Of a DNA stretch of 64,000 bases, positions 33,547 to 45,565 are shown in pieces. Position 1 is the first letter of the stretch, and every line of letters starts with the position of its first letter. Source of the stretch: Omphiscola glabra (Eukaryota > Mollusca > Gastropoda > Lymnaeidae); the NCBI GenBank assembly GCA_964017045.1, contig OZ024794.1, positions 55,142,108-55,206,107 on the forward strand, read 5' to 3'. The notes below the pieces were generated by a model, which was not told the origin of the DNA, searched no databases, and worked only from the letters and a program-made list of their open reading frames with translations. The translations under genes were made by a program, and so were the position numbers.

Positions 33547-35399
33547 AATATTTTTTTTATAAATGACCCAAATCCGATGCTTGCTTAAAAGATGGCTAAG
33601 GGTGTACCCCCCTACCCGGTGGTTATTAAGTCATCTACACCCTAGGGTACATGAATGTGTACATGGCTTTTAGTAAGATATCAGCTAAAGTATTTTTTTC
33701 CATGGCTGCATGTGTGTAAAGATAGGCCGCAAGCGAAACCTTGTTGATAACTCGCAATTTTTTAAAATCCAACAACACCTTGTCTGATTGTGATCTCCGA
33801 TCTGCACAAACAAATTTGTTTGGGAATAGCCAGATGACTTTTAAAAAAACATATTGATGTGCATCGGTCTGAACACCTAAAACAATGTAAATTTGATCGG
33901 CTCTAAGCACTGCTTTCCCTTACCATCGGGAATTCCCTCATCCTTTAAGTATGTACTTAGCTCCCGTCTCCTTCCTCCGAGTTTAAAATTTAATGCAAAC
34001 ATTATCTCGCCGTTGAGACACCCTCCCCCACTACCAACCCCACACCTCCACCTGACTAGTGACGTCACGCGATTTGTTTCCAGCCTGTTCGACATCGATT
34101 TTTTTTGGTTGCTGGTTTTTTTTTTTTTTCGCCCATTTTGAATCTTTGCCTCGTGATTTATCAATGTTCCACATTCCAGGCCAGGAAATCACATTCGATT
34201 ACACACGGGACTCAAACTAGGGACCCTAAGTGCTTGGACTAAATAGGTGCAGTTAGGATAATGGTTTCCTGTGGCCAGAGGTTGGAAAGACTGATGATGG
34301 TAAGTTGATGTGTGCGTTTGTTTGTTTCCCCTTGTCTGAATCTTTAAGTCTTTTAAAACAATGAATGTACAGCTGAACCGGCAAGTAAGAAAGAACCACA
34401 AAAAAAAAGGAGGGGGGGGGGATTTGAGAACACTCTACAGAGACGAGTCGGTTTCTTTTTTCGTGTTTATAGAGCCGTCTTTCAATAATGTCCTAAAATA
34501 AAAATGGGAAAATAACGCCTGACTAGCTGTATTCATATCGCGTTGAACTCATTGGCTAGTGTTCGAGCAGACATTTGATACACTTTCATAGCCAACAGCT
34601 ACGGGTATGGCCGAGATTTTAGGCGTGGCAGATTTTTCCGTTGTGTCTACAAATAAAAAAAGGTGGTGTGGGAGGGATGGGGGGCATATTCTTTATTCTG
34701 AGTTGGTGTGTGGGGGGGGGGGGTATAAAATTGGAATATATATATATTTTTTTTTTTTTAAATTTGAAAATTGGCGAGATCACAATGCATTGTATTGTTG
34801 TTGTCTAAAAACAATTCAAAAACTCCCTTACAAGTCAACTCAGGGCTGATGCTGTTCTTAATTGTCTCTTCTTTTAGTCGTCTCGGCTTGTACTTTTCTC
34901 TACGCTGGCTGTTACTTGACCTGCAATCCACAATTATAGAATAGAAACAGTTTCACCACACAGCCATACAGCCATTAAAACTGAAATAAAATAATTCTAG
35001 ACCTATACACAAATTCAATTTTTGTGTGTGCAAAAAGCAGTGCACTTGATTCGATCATTTGATGTGATGAAAACGGTGAAGGATTCTTAACTTAAAAGCG
35101 GCAATCTAATCATTTTGAAGCACTGTCATTACGGAATAGTTAAGAATTTGTAACAATATTTAAAAGGAAATTTTTAATATTACTACCATTCAAAGGGAAC
35201 TATCAAATGAAACACCAATACAGCCATGACCCATAGAATTGACCAAGGTCCGACAGGGGGGAGGGGGGTTGGCCACTGCCGACATGTTATGTACTTATAT
35301 GGCCAACGGCTGGCGTTAAGCCAGATTTGTTTTCACTATCAATAAACACGACTAACCTGAAATAACAAGTTTAAGAGAAAGAGATCGCGATGAGCATCA

Positions 35400-35562
35400 A
35401 AAGTCATCGAATGTCGCATGCGATCTGTGGTCTCATCATATCATTCATCTATTGTCGCATTCGATCTGTGGTCTCATCATATCATTCATCTATTGTCGCA
35501 TTCGATCTGTGGTCTCATCATATTAGTCATCTAATGTCGCATTCGATCTGTGGTCTCATGCA
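35400..35562. repeat. 41-bp tandem repeat, 4 copies
   Basis: Units contain TGTCGCATTCGATCTGTGGT and then CTCATCATATCATTCATCTA. Confidence 0.93.
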
Positions 35563-35760
35563 TATTGATGAAAGACCCAACCGAGTGCTCAAACAACATG
35601 GTCCGACATAAAAGACTCAACCGACTGCTCAAACAACATGGCCCGACATAAAAGCCGAGGTGTTTTGTTTAATTTGAATAATTTAAGACTGGAATTTTAA
35701 TTGATCCAAATGAATTGAACACAAAGTTATGATGTTAAAACTCTACAATATTTGTCTAAC

Positions 35761-35971
35761 CGAGCGGTCGGCACATCGCGGCTCGCGAGCCGCATGCGGC
35801 TCTTTGGAGACCTAAATGCGGCTCGGCCATGCTGCCAAACGTCGATTTTGACTCAGAAAAACATGGTTTTTGACAAGTTCTTGAAATGAAATTTGGCTCT
35901 CAAAAAATTTTTAATCTGATTAAATTTCTGATTTTTTGGCTCTTTTGACTAACGTCTTTGCAGACCACTGG
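35761..35971. mobile_element. hAT-type MITE, GGTCGGCA...GCGGCTC family
   Basis: Left end CGAGCGGTCGG and complemented right end CCAGTGGTCTG match at 8 of 11 positions. Flanks TGTCTAAC and ACTCTAAC match at 6 of 8. Near the left end GCGGCTCGCGAGCCGCATGC forms a strong hairpin. This terminal structure is common among small Charlie-type hAT elements. Confidence 0.7.
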
Positions 35972-36678
35972 ACTCTAACCCAAAGTAGGTACGAAATCTG
36001 CAATTAAAAATCACATGATAATTTTTTTTTTCTTTTTACAGGGTAAGCTTTTTAATAGTTAAAAGCTGAAATGTTTAAATAAAGTGGGTTTTGGGGAATT
36101 GAATCCATTTCTTGGGCTTCTAAAATTCAAATCTGTATGGTTGCGTTAACTCGAGAATATTTGATTCATCCACTACGATGATAAACACAGTGTCACCCGT
36201 GATTAGCGAACTTTGACATAGCCACACCTGACAAATGTAAATCTCGGCGCGTATTCAATTCTTACCAAAACCCCACTTGAAAGAGTGCAAATCTTGTTAA
36301 ACGCGAAATGCGGAAGGGTTTCTGTGGGACAAAATATTTTTTTTTTTCATGTGAATAGAAGATTCATGCTGTGCTTTCACCGAATTACGCAGTAACAACA
36401 AGCTGTGACGCAGAAGCTTTCGCCTCACTAATAAGTCCGCTTCCGTGCTGACAGCGTGTTGTCAGAATATTTGCAAGAGCCTTAGGGTATCGTCTTGTGA
36501 TTTTCACCACCGAACAGTGAAAGCAAGACGGTCGCTATAGGGACGATGCACATTGTACATTCATTTTCTTGTCAAATTCTGAACATGTTTATGTAAATGT
36601 ACTGCATGCAGAATGTTAAGTTAAAATGAAATATTTTTGTCAGTTTCATGACTGTTCTGTTGTTATTATACTAACAAA

Positions 36679-36792
36679 ATGTTCTTCTTATGTTCAACGT
36701 GTCTAGTCTTTTTATGTTGAACGTGTCTAGTCTTCTTATGTTGAACGTGTCTAGTATTCTTATGTTGAACGTGTCTAGTCTTCTTATGTTTC
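36679..36792. repeat. 24-bp tandem repeat, about 5 copies
   Basis: Units of TTCTTATGTTGAACGTGTCT plus AGTC. The short open frames on both strands here result from the period. Confidence 0.93.
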
Positions 36793-37875
36793 GTGTGTTA
36801 GTCATCACTCTGGCTGAACCTGCGAATAACATTATTACCGAAAATAGCACCACCCGGTTCGGTCCCAATATATTGTGCTATTCACAGGTTGTTATTTTTC
36901 AGTAGTTGATCTTATCATTTCTTTCACCGTCGTACAATAAGCACATGACACCCTTGTGGAAAATGACACATTTATATCAACGCTTGTCTTATCACGACCA
37001 TCCCTTTATCATTTAAACAAATAAACACCATAAATGTATAATAGGTATGCGAATCATGATATCGCAAGGCGATATCACTTTTTTTAAATGTATCTACTTA
37101 TGCTTTGTCATTGATTGACGAGTATTGTTGGCCGTGTACATAAATAGTGTTTTATTTATAACAATATTGATCACTGTTTATCAAAGCAAATTTGGACCAC
37201 CAATTCCTAGTTCTTTCGGTTACGCCAGACCCTGATGGTTAAGAAGGCGTTAAGGCAAATTAATTTGAGGACCATTGATAATAATTAAAAACCGACTTGT
37301 GTCAGTTATCTAAAGTGCGTAGGACACCGATCGCATGTAGAAAACACGATCTCATGATTGAAACAAGACAATTAAAGTACATACCATTTATTGATAAGAT
37401 TGCCACATCAGTAAAGATTGTGTAATACAAGTCGAACATAAACACTTTGTTTTGTGCATCTCCTCTGTTCACGTATAGATCACCTTATATAAGTGTTACT
37501 TTGAAAAGTGGGGGGGGGGGGGGGGGGGTTTCCACCCTTGGCGGCTCTTTTTCTCTAAATGGGGTGGGCGGCATTTTAGGCACAAAAGAGAGCAAGACAT
37601 ACTTTTATTTTACAGTCAGCTACTATTCATTTTAAGGAAATATTTGAAGTCTAATTTGATAAATTCTCTACATGGTTTGTAGTCCTTTTTTCTGACCAAG
37701 TTAGATTGAAATATTAGGTTGAAAAAAAATGAGCGAAGTAAAAATAAAAAAATAAAAAAAAAACAAGCTGTAAACTAGGGGATCATCATCAAAGGAATTT
37801 AAGAGATATTTTCTTTCGATGAAACGAGATGGCTTAAAATAACATGTTCATAGCAGGCCCATGTGACAAATGGCG
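36793..37875. other. Stretch with no recognised gene
   Basis: Unique AT-rich sequence with an 18-base G-run at about 37510-37527. No exons or element ends were identified. Confidence 0.4.
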
Positions 37876-37877
37876 TA

Positions 37878-38168
37878 TCCGGAAATTTGATCGAAAGAAA
37901 TTTCGTCGATGGAAAATTGATCGACGGAAATTTGATCGAACGGAAATTTCGTCGAATAGTTTTTTTTACTTTACACTATAAAATTTTGCGTCAAATTTCT
38001 TTTTGAACGCATTATTTTGTTTTACTATATAGTTTAGTGCGTTCAAAAAGAAATTTGACAAAAATTTTAACGTCTGAACTGAAAAAAAGATTCTACCAAA
38101 TTTCCGTTCGATCAAATTACCGTCGATCAATTTTCCGTCGACGAAATTTCTTTCGATCAAATTACCGG
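37878..38168. mobile_element. Palindromic MITE (foldback), TA-flanked, copy 2
   Basis: Same architecture as 6042-6331: arms of TTTGATCGAAAGAAATTTCG and complement, with the central inverted pair around AAAAAGAAATTTGAC. TA precedes (37876-37877) and follows (38169-38170). Arm identity within the copy is high, so it is not ancient. Confidence 0.85.
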
Positions 38169-38358
38169 TAACCCACAAATGGGATAGAATAGGCCTACAC
38201 CATACAGCAACAGAAATAGTATCAATTAGAATTCCTAAGGGGCGCAGACTTTAGGTCAGTGGTAAGCAACACTTCATTAAAATTAACTTTAAATAAATGC
38301 AACCATTTTGATTTTTACGCGTTTAAATTCTAAGTCTACGTACAAATAAATTCTATAA

Positions 38359-38557
38359 CAGTGGTTTTCAACCTTCCTAATCCCGTGACCCTTTAACACA
38401 GTTCCTCGTGTCGTGGGCACCTCCAACCACAAAACTATTTTTACGTTGCTAATTCATAACTATTCAATATATGTGTTTTCCGATGGTCTTAGGCGACTCC
38501 CTGGAAAGGGTCATTCGACCCCCAAAGGGGTCACGACCCACGTTTTGAGAACTGCTG
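38359..38557. mobile_element. SPIN-like hAT MITE, copy 2
   Basis: 199 bp in the opposite orientation to copy 1. It starts CAGTGGTTTTCAACCTTCC and ends TTTTGAGAACTGCTG. Flanks TTCTATAA and CTCTATAA match at 7 of 8. The blocks GATGGTCTTAGGCGACTCC and GGGTCATTCGACCCCC are clearly conserved. Confidence 0.87.
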
Positions 38558-39039
38558 CTCTATAATATTTCAATTGTAATTTCAATGATTTTATTCCGTG
38601 CTTCCCCCTGATCTCTTGTCTATAAGACGTGGCTACGTTTTGTCTTATGATAAATCCGACAGTGCGATTACGTTCTTGTGTTTGCATTCTAGTTTTTCTT
38701 TACTGTGTTGGATTGAGACGTTTAAGGCTCTGGGTACAGTGAACATAGGACAGATTGTCTATTCATTGTCCATAGACAGTAATCGTTGTACGCCTGAGTC
38801 TGGTCCCTGTTGGCTAAAAGGAATAAGAAAATTCTTTCGATGACAATAATAAAGTAGAGGAAATACAAGGTGAAACCAAATACCACTTCAAATGATTTCA
38901 AAAATTTATAATAATTTAAAAAGCCAGACTTGACAAACCATTTCTTTAGCCATTTCTTTTGTCCTGATCCTAACAGAACTCACCCCCACCCCTCAGATCA
39001 TTCGGGGCCCCGGGCAGCAGTATCTAATATATAAAAATG

Positions 39040-39228
39040 TATGTATGTATGTATGTATGATTGTATGTATGTATGTTTGTATGCATGCATGCATGTATGT
39101 ATGTATGTATGTATGTATGTATGTATGTATGTATGTATTTATGTATGTATGTATGTATATATGTATGTATGTATGCATGTATGTATGTTTGTTTGTATGT
39201 ATGTATGTAGGTATGTATGTATGTATGT
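39040..39228. repeat. (TATG)n microsatellite
   Basis: About 190 bp of ATGT repeats with a few GCATG and TTTG changes, directly after the Helitron-like 5' terminus. The Met-Tyr-Val-Cys type open frames in both directions are artefacts. Confidence 0.96.
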
Positions 39229-39933
39229 CCCATATGTGCTCCTACACCATTCATGCGATTGCGATGAAACTGTTGTCCACATACCCGGACATTTTTCTGA
39301 GTCATTAAAACTCTTTTAGCATATTCCGTTTTGGGCCGTTGGCCCTAAATTCGTTTTTTCTTCTTATATGAGCTATGTAAAAATAATTTCCTTATGCGCT
39401 CCTATACCATCTAAGCTATTACGATAGAACATTGTTGAGTTGTTGTGCGCAGGCCCGCAGAGGTTTCTGAATTAGTACAACCATTTTAAAATAGTACGTT
39501 TTGAGCCACGGGCCCTATGTTCGTTTTTGCGGATATGAGCTTTATAAATATATTTTCAAACCGTATTCGCCCCTACACCATTCATGTAACTGCGATAAAA
39601 CTTTGGTGAGCTGTTGTGCGCAAGCTTGCAAAGGTTTATTAATTATTAAAACAATTTTAAAATATTTCATTTTGAGCCAGGGGCCTTAAATTCGTTTTTT
39701 TTTCTTTTTTATATGAGCTACATAAATATAATTAATTTCAAACAGAGGTATTGCATTGGTGGATAGAATTTTAATCAAATACAAATAGCGACGTTTTGTG
39801 TGTGGCATAATAAGTAGGTTTCTGACGTAATACAACCATTCTACAATATTCCGTTTGTGGCTGGATCCCTAAATTCGCCCCCCCCCTTTTTTTTCATATT
39901 TGTTGAAATTTCTTTATATATATATATATATAT

Positions 39934-41221
39934 TGGTCCTTAGCGTTACAAAGATTAATACTGCTACTATGTCTAGGGTATGATTACTCTAATTATTTAT
40001 ACTACATTAAGTCTCACTCACACTAACACTACTACGGCACTCTCACTCGCTCTCACCTCTCTTATTACTAAAAGACACAGGTGTTTCAGCCCACAAATAA
40101 ATATTTAATTATACAGAAAATAACTCCACACATACGAACATAAGAAATAAATGATGGTAGATACAACTTAGTTACAATACAATGATACTGTGTACCAGAC
40201 TGCCAGTCCTCTGGTGATCTCTAAGTCCGCTACACACACATGCCAGGTCCAAACACACAACCAGCCCTCTGATCTGCTCTCGCTCGCTGGCCACTGGTCA
40301 CTCGGCGGGGAAACGGGGCGGAGTTCCGACCACTCTCTACGCTGTGTATACGCAACACGACTCCTGGTTGAGCCTATGATAAATTCTCTAGTACGGTAGG
40401 CCTCACCCTACACTTGACTCGTTCAATATGACGTCATAGTTAGTCGGCGCTAGCCATCTAACCGTGCTCAACTTTATTGATCTATAAGTCATACTGAGCT
40501 ACACTCTATATGCTCAACTCTATTATAGTCACATCAAATCAACTCTACTCAGTCTACTGGCTATTAGACGATACTCTAACTATCCTTAAGTATACTTATA
40601 CTATACGATACTTGTTATACTGTACTATATTACACTAAAACGTACTAAACTATCCTATACTGTCCTAAACTGAGCTAAACTGGATGTAAAGGAGAATAAC
40701 AAACACAACACATAAGCTATAACTAAGAATTACAATCCTATCACATTATCAATAATTAATCATAATCTAACCTAGTATCCTAACTAACTACAATCCTAAC
40801 ATTGACATGTCTTACTAAAATCTACAAACATATGAAACTAACAATTAACAATACTAATATTACTAACCTAGACTTATGGATAAACAAACTTTATCAACAA
40901 TAAGTGCAAGCCAGGCTCTGCTTGTTAATTACAGGTAAGGGAATGAGTAGCGGGGTACGCTTCTATTTATATGTCCATTTTAGCGTGTTTGTTCTGCATC
41001 TAGCGTGGCATCTGACGCTGACCTCTGGTCAGGCGCTCTGGTCAGACGCTCTGGTCAGACGCTCTCATTGTCTAAGCTATTTCACGGTCATAGTGACCTG
41101 GTAAATTTCAATTGTTTATGAGTCATTGTGATTAGTGTAAGTACACTGTAAGGCCCAGCCTAATTGTGTCATATCATGTGGGGTAGCGATGGGGAGATGT
41201 GTGAGCCAGCGGGTCTCAACA
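39934..41221 (-). mobile_element. Insertion in the Helitron-like repeats; possible solo LTR
   Basis: A 1.29-kb block with no similarity to the surrounding units separates two runs of the 175-bp repeats. On the - strand it starts TGTTGAGACCCGCTGG and ends GGACCA, giving TG...CA ends. Flanks are AT-rich (TATAT and ATATT), so a duplication cannot be confirmed. It has no long open frame. The run ACTATACTGTCCTAAACTG near 40650 is locally repetitive, and a 16-bp repeat (CTCTGGTCAGACG) lies at 41030-41070. Confidence 0.4.
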
Positions 41222-42475
41222 ATATTAGATATATAAATATAATTTCCGTATGTGTTGCGATAAAATTTTGAGGAATTGACATGCATCCGCCCGCAAAGTT
41301 TTCTACATTAGTACAACAATTTAAAAAAATTCCGGGCCGGCGGCCCTTACATCGTTTTTTTCTTATATGAGATATAGAAATATAATTTCAAAAAGAACTA
41401 ATGCATTGGTGGAGTGAGTTTTAATAATTCAAAAATAGCGAAATTTCAATTTATGTGTGACATAATAAGTAGGTTTATTATTTTAGTATAACCATTTTAC
41501 AAAATGCCTTGGGGGGGGGGGGCTAAATTTGTTTTGTTTTTTATTAAATGAGCTATGAAAATATAATTTTAAGCAGAGCTAATGCACGAGTGTATGGAAT
41601 TTAATCAAATACAAACAGCGATATTTCCGTTTGTGTGTGACATAATTTAGTAGTTTTCTAAATTTGTACAACCAATTTCCAATAATCAGTTTTGGACCCG
41701 GGCCCTTAAAGTAAATTTTTTTCTAATTTTGGGCTATTTAAATAGAATTTCCGTATGCTTTCCTATACCTTTCATCTGAATGCCATAAACTTTGGTCAGT
41801 TGTTATGTCCACGCCTGCAATAGGTTTCTAAATTATTACAACCATTTTACAATATTCCGTTTGGGGCAGGGGGCCCTAAATTCGTTTGTTTTTCTTATAT
41901 GAGCTATGTAAATATATTTTGAAACAGAGCTGTTTCATGGGTGGGTGTAATTGAATCAAATAAAAGCTGCGACATTTCATTTTGTGTGTGACTTAATACG
42001 TAGGTGTCTGAATTAGTACACATATTTTTACAATATTCCGTTTAGGGCCGTGGGCCCTAAATTTGTTTACATGTAATAAATGAGCCATATAAATATAATT
42101 TCAAACATAGCTGTTGCATGGGTGGATCAATAGCTACAAGTGTATTTACTAAATTTTGAAAATCCATGCTTCCCACACGGACAGCTGAGTGTGGTCTGCT
42201 CACGCTTCGAAAAACCTTCTAATTAATTGAAATACGCACCAGATGGTAAAAAAAAAAGTGTATATAAAAAGTAATTGCAAAAAACATTAAAACACAAACA
42301 CTTTATTTCTTTGAGTGGCATTGCATCGCATGCCGGGTAGGCCCAGTCGCTAATATATTATAATAAATGCCTTTCATTGGCGGGAAGCGCCGGCGCGTTG
42401 CAGCGTCAGCATCTTTAAAAACAAATTATTGAACTAATGAAGGGGTCCAAAAGAATCCATGAGCCCATCCCTCAC

Positions 42476-42701
42476 CTCCACTTTGGCTTGGCAGTCTTCG
42501 ACGCCCTTGATTTCCTTCACCTCCAGCCCACGTTCCATCCCGGGACGATTTAGTGTCAGGGATAGCGCTATTTCAAAGTTTGTTATCTCCAGGGTTTCAC
42601 TCTGGCAAAATGGACTACATGTATTTATATGGAGTATAGTCGAGGGGAGGGCAAACTCAAAGTCCACCCCGGGCGGCTTTATATCTCGCTCGCCACTGGC
42701 A
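42476..42701 (-). CDS. Likely internal coding exon of an unidentified gene
   Basis: Read on the - strand, the segment follows a strong acceptor (TTTTTATTGTTTTCCTAG) and is followed by donor GAG/GTGAGG. It is 226 bp: one base completing a codon, then 75 codons without stop (ASGERDIKPPGVDFEFALPS at the start, VKEIKGVEDCQAKVE at the end). GC content and codon use contrast with the AT-rich flanks, as for the GPCR exons. Two Cys lie close together (CSPFC). I do not recognise the family. No partner exon was found within 2 kb on either side, so the gene may have long introns or this may be a lone exon. It lies only 122 bp from the Helitron-like 3' end; exon capture is possible but not shown. Confidence 0.5.
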
Positions 42702-42719
42702 CTAGGAAAACAATAAAAA

Positions 42720-43190
42720 CGTTTCAGAATTTTAAAAGAAATTAGGTCAATGTGGCCATTTAAAAAAAAAATTATCAAAAAATCAGTAGTAACATAAAAA
42801 CATTATCGGTAAGAAAATCTAAAATACGTCCACAATGGGGATGTTTAACTGAGATTCTTAGGTTAATATAGCTTAGCTTAATAATAATATCCAAAAAAAG
42901 AAATTTTGCTATCAATTATATCTCTTATATATATGACGCTTCTGGTATGACTCGTGGATGGCGTCCTAATTTATTGCTTCCATTTCAGGCTCAATAATAA
43001 GTTCAATAGCGCGCAAAATATAATTCCCGATAACTACGCTAAATGATTTATATTTTTTTTACATAACGCAACTGCGTTTGGCGCGTAATATTTTCTTTTC
43101 GAAAAATTAAATCGTCTCAATTTAAGTGTGGAATAAAAAATATTCGGCTTAAAAGTTGTTGGGACATCAGAATATTTAATATAGTTCACG
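42720..43190. other. AT-rich stretch with no recognised feature
   Basis: Would be intron upstream of the minus-strand exon if that exon is real. No second exon with clear splice sites was seen. Confidence 0.35.
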
Positions 43191-43204
43191 GGCATGACAT
43201 AAAA

Positions 43205-43290
43205 AGTGTGCAGTGACGTATCATGGGGGGGGGGGGGATGTAGCCAATTTGGGATTCTTAAATGTGCGTGACTTGAGTTCATATTTTGTG
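43205..43290. repeat. Interspersed repeat fragment shared with 14038-14150
   Basis: GTGACGTATCATG, a G-run, then AATTTGGGATTCTTAAATG and TGCGTGACTTGA, in the same order as at 14.05 kb. CAGTGACGTATCATGGGGG may be an element terminus. Confidence 0.5.
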
Positions 43291-43771
43291 AAGTAACTTT
43301 AGTAGATTGGAAGTTCACGCATTTCTGCCTTCGATGTTCGGCGAGCTATATCGAGTAAGTCTCTATTTAAGCTGCTGGTTTAATGCTATCTTTGCTTTAG
43401 TGAGACATTTTCTCTAAGAGGATTTCGCGTCACTTTTTATTTTCACTTCCTTGATGTTGGAGGCAAACAGATTGTTTGGTTTGGCCTTAAGAAACAGGTT
43501 TCAGTCTCTTGAGAGGCTTTTGTTTCTTTAGCCAATTGACCATTAATTTCTATTTAGTACTAATTAGACATTTTCTTTAACTTGAGAGATTCGAGAATAG
43601 CCTTCCGTATTTGTTTCGACTTGTTTTATGATTTTTTTTTATAGATCTCTGAAATCGATGTTCTGTAATGATTTTAGCACTTTTCATTTTACAAGCATTG
43701 TGTTTGCTCATGCCTATTACATGTAACGGGGTTTTTCTATATATAAACAAGGATTTGCTACATCCTTTGTC

Positions 43772-44323
43772 TCATTTAAATAGGACGATATAAATCACAA
43801 CCTTAGTCTCCTTTAAATAGGATGATATAAATCACAACCTTAGTCTCCCTTAAATAGGTCGATATAAATCACAACCTTAGTCTCCTTTAAATAGGATGAT
43901 ATAAATCACAACCTTAGTCTCCTTTAAATAGGACGATATAAATCACAACCTTAGTCTCCTTTAAATAGGACGATATAAATCACAACCTTAGTCTCCCTTA
44001 AATAGAGCGATATAAATCACAACCTTAGTCTCCCTTAAGTAGGGCGATATAAATCACAACCTTAGTCTCCCTTAAACACGTCCATATATATCACACTCTT
44101 AGTCTCCCTTAAACACGTCCATATATATCACACCCTTAGTCTCCCTTAAACACGTCCATATATATCACACCCTTAGTCTCTCTTAAACATGTCCATATAT
44201 ATCACACCCTTAGTCTCCCTTAAACACGTCCATATATATCACACCCTTAGTCTCCCTTAAACACGTCCATATATATCATACCCTTAGTCTCCCTTAAACA
44301 CGTCCATATATATCACACCCTGG
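43772..44323. repeat. 37-bp tandem repeat with two sequence classes, about 15 copies
   Basis: The left eight units contain AAATAGGACGATATAAATCA. The right seven contain AAACACGTCCATATATATCA. All share CCTTAGTCTCCCTTAAA. The change of class is abrupt near 44070, so the two halves expanded separately. Confidence 0.95.
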
Positions 44324-44372
44324 TGGTGGATGCAAATGCTAAATGCCAATCAGCGTAGTACTGTGAACGCAG

Positions 44373-44960
44373 TTAGTATAAGATGTCCAACTCCATGAAG
44401 GCAAGTGTGTGGGATAAAGTGTGTGGGATCATGTGTGGGGGATCAGTGACGAAGCTAGGGTTGGTGTCTTTTAAAAGTTCCTCTTCTGATAACTCATCAT
44501 TGAAAGAGGTTAATTGGAACGGACACCAATAACTATTATTTCCTTTCTGATACGGTAGTAGACTCTTGGGTTTAACAAACCGAAAAAGATCTGCTGAAGA
44601 TCTGATCTGGGCTTCAGAATGAAAGCGAATCATACACTCTGGTATCTCCCTACACTTTTCTTCTCGCAGAGAGAGTCCAGCATCAATTAGTTGTTCTCCT
44701 GCAATTCTCGTCTTAAACCTTAATTTTTCTCTCAATCAAAATTCCATATTGGTCCTATTCTAAAAGTGCCTTTTCAATAGCATGTTCCACCAAGAAACAG
44801 TCTAAAGGCCTATAAAGTTGGTCACCCCTTTATCAAGTGAAAAGCCTGCAGATACTGCTGTGTAAGATTAACTTCCTTAAGTAGATCAGCCCAAAGGTAA
44901 AGGTAGCAAATAAACTTAAAATAACCTACAGCATGTAAAAGACCGTGTGCTGCATGACAA
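44373..44960 (-). pseudogene. Degraded protein-coding remnant, possibly hAT/DUF4371 transposase-like
   Basis: A 120-codon frame (44373-44735) is preceded, in another frame and further upstream on the same strand (about 44823-44928), by FKFICYLYLWADLLKEVNLT and QQYLQAFHLIKG. That part resembles the region of domesticated and hAT-like transposase proteins (DUF4371/ZMYM type) with L-x-E-V-N-x-T-x-x-Y-L-Q. The nearer frame ends with LSEEELLKDTNPSF, compatible with the same group. Stops and a frame change show it is broken. The match is weak and from memory. An unrelated host pseudogene is possible. Confidence 0.3.
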
Positions 44961-44984
44961 TCATGCTCACATATTAAGGGGCGG

Positions 44985-45565
44985 TGCTAGTGACGCATCG
45001 GTAAAAATATTTATTTTTGAGTAGTTCTGTGTTTCGATATATTTGGTTTCAAAACACTCTTTTTTCCAAATTAATAAATTTAAATTAATTATTAAAAAAA
45101 TATTAAAAAATGTTGTAAAATATTTATATTTTAACTATATGAATGGATAAAAGACGTCATTTTAAAAATGTTTTTAATTGTAATCGCTTCAATTCATGGT
45201 TTAGAATCGCAGGAGCACAACATTTTATGTATCAATGAAAAACTAAATTTCTCAGAATTTAGATAAATATAGCTTCTTGTCACTTACGAAAGTTACCGAA
45301 CACTTTAATTGGTGTTGAGTCATCGTCAAAACGGTGTTTTTCTGACCTAATTATAGGGCCACCTCATGTCTGACATATCAACATTGAACTTCTAATAAAG
45401 CACGCATTTGGATAGTTTACATTTGTGGATAATTTAAGTGTGCTTGGTTATCCTTTTATATGAAATTCGGTTAGACCGAGCACCGAGCAGTGCGTGAATA
45501 TGCATTTTTAAATTGAAATGTTGTCACCCAATGCGGTTCCCACCCCCTAAGTACGCCGCTGTGAG
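44985..45565. other. AT-rich stretch with possible element ends
   Basis: The left boundary GGGGCGGTGCTAGTGACGC and the right boundary CACCCCCTAAGTACGCCGCTG resemble hAT-like termini, but the two do not pair convincingly. No gene. Confidence 0.25.

Larger units (their letters stand above)
39023..42353 (+). mobile_element. Candidate non-autonomous Helitron, 3.3 kb
   Basis: The left edge is A/TCTAATATATAAAAATG and the right edge is GCCGGGTAGGCCCAGTCGCTAA/T. Helitrons start with TC, end with CTRR, carry a short GC hairpin just before the end, insert between A and T and make no target duplication; all are met here (the hairpin, GGG...CCC, is short). The inside has about nine diverged units of 165-185 bp, each with TTTGGGCC...GGCCCTAAATTCG and TATATGAGCTATATAAATATA. 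No Rep/helicase coding sequence is seen, so it would be non-autonomous. A 1.3-kb insertion splits the repeats. Alternative: an unrelated satellite with coincidental ends. Confidence 0.68.

Noticed and set aside
33635..33910. 91-codon - strand frame with plausible amino-acid composition
   Set aside because: A possible acceptor (TTTGTTTGTGCAG) exists, but there is no motif, no donor and no neighbour exon. Not enough to call.
34160..34260. Possible tRNA-like B box on the - strand (GTTTGAGTCCC)
   Set aside because: No A box at the right distance and no cloverleaf. At most a decayed SINE fragment.
38993..39319. Met-Tyr-Val-Cys and Tyr-Ile-His-Thr repeat frames
   Set aside because: Product of the (TATG)n microsatellite.
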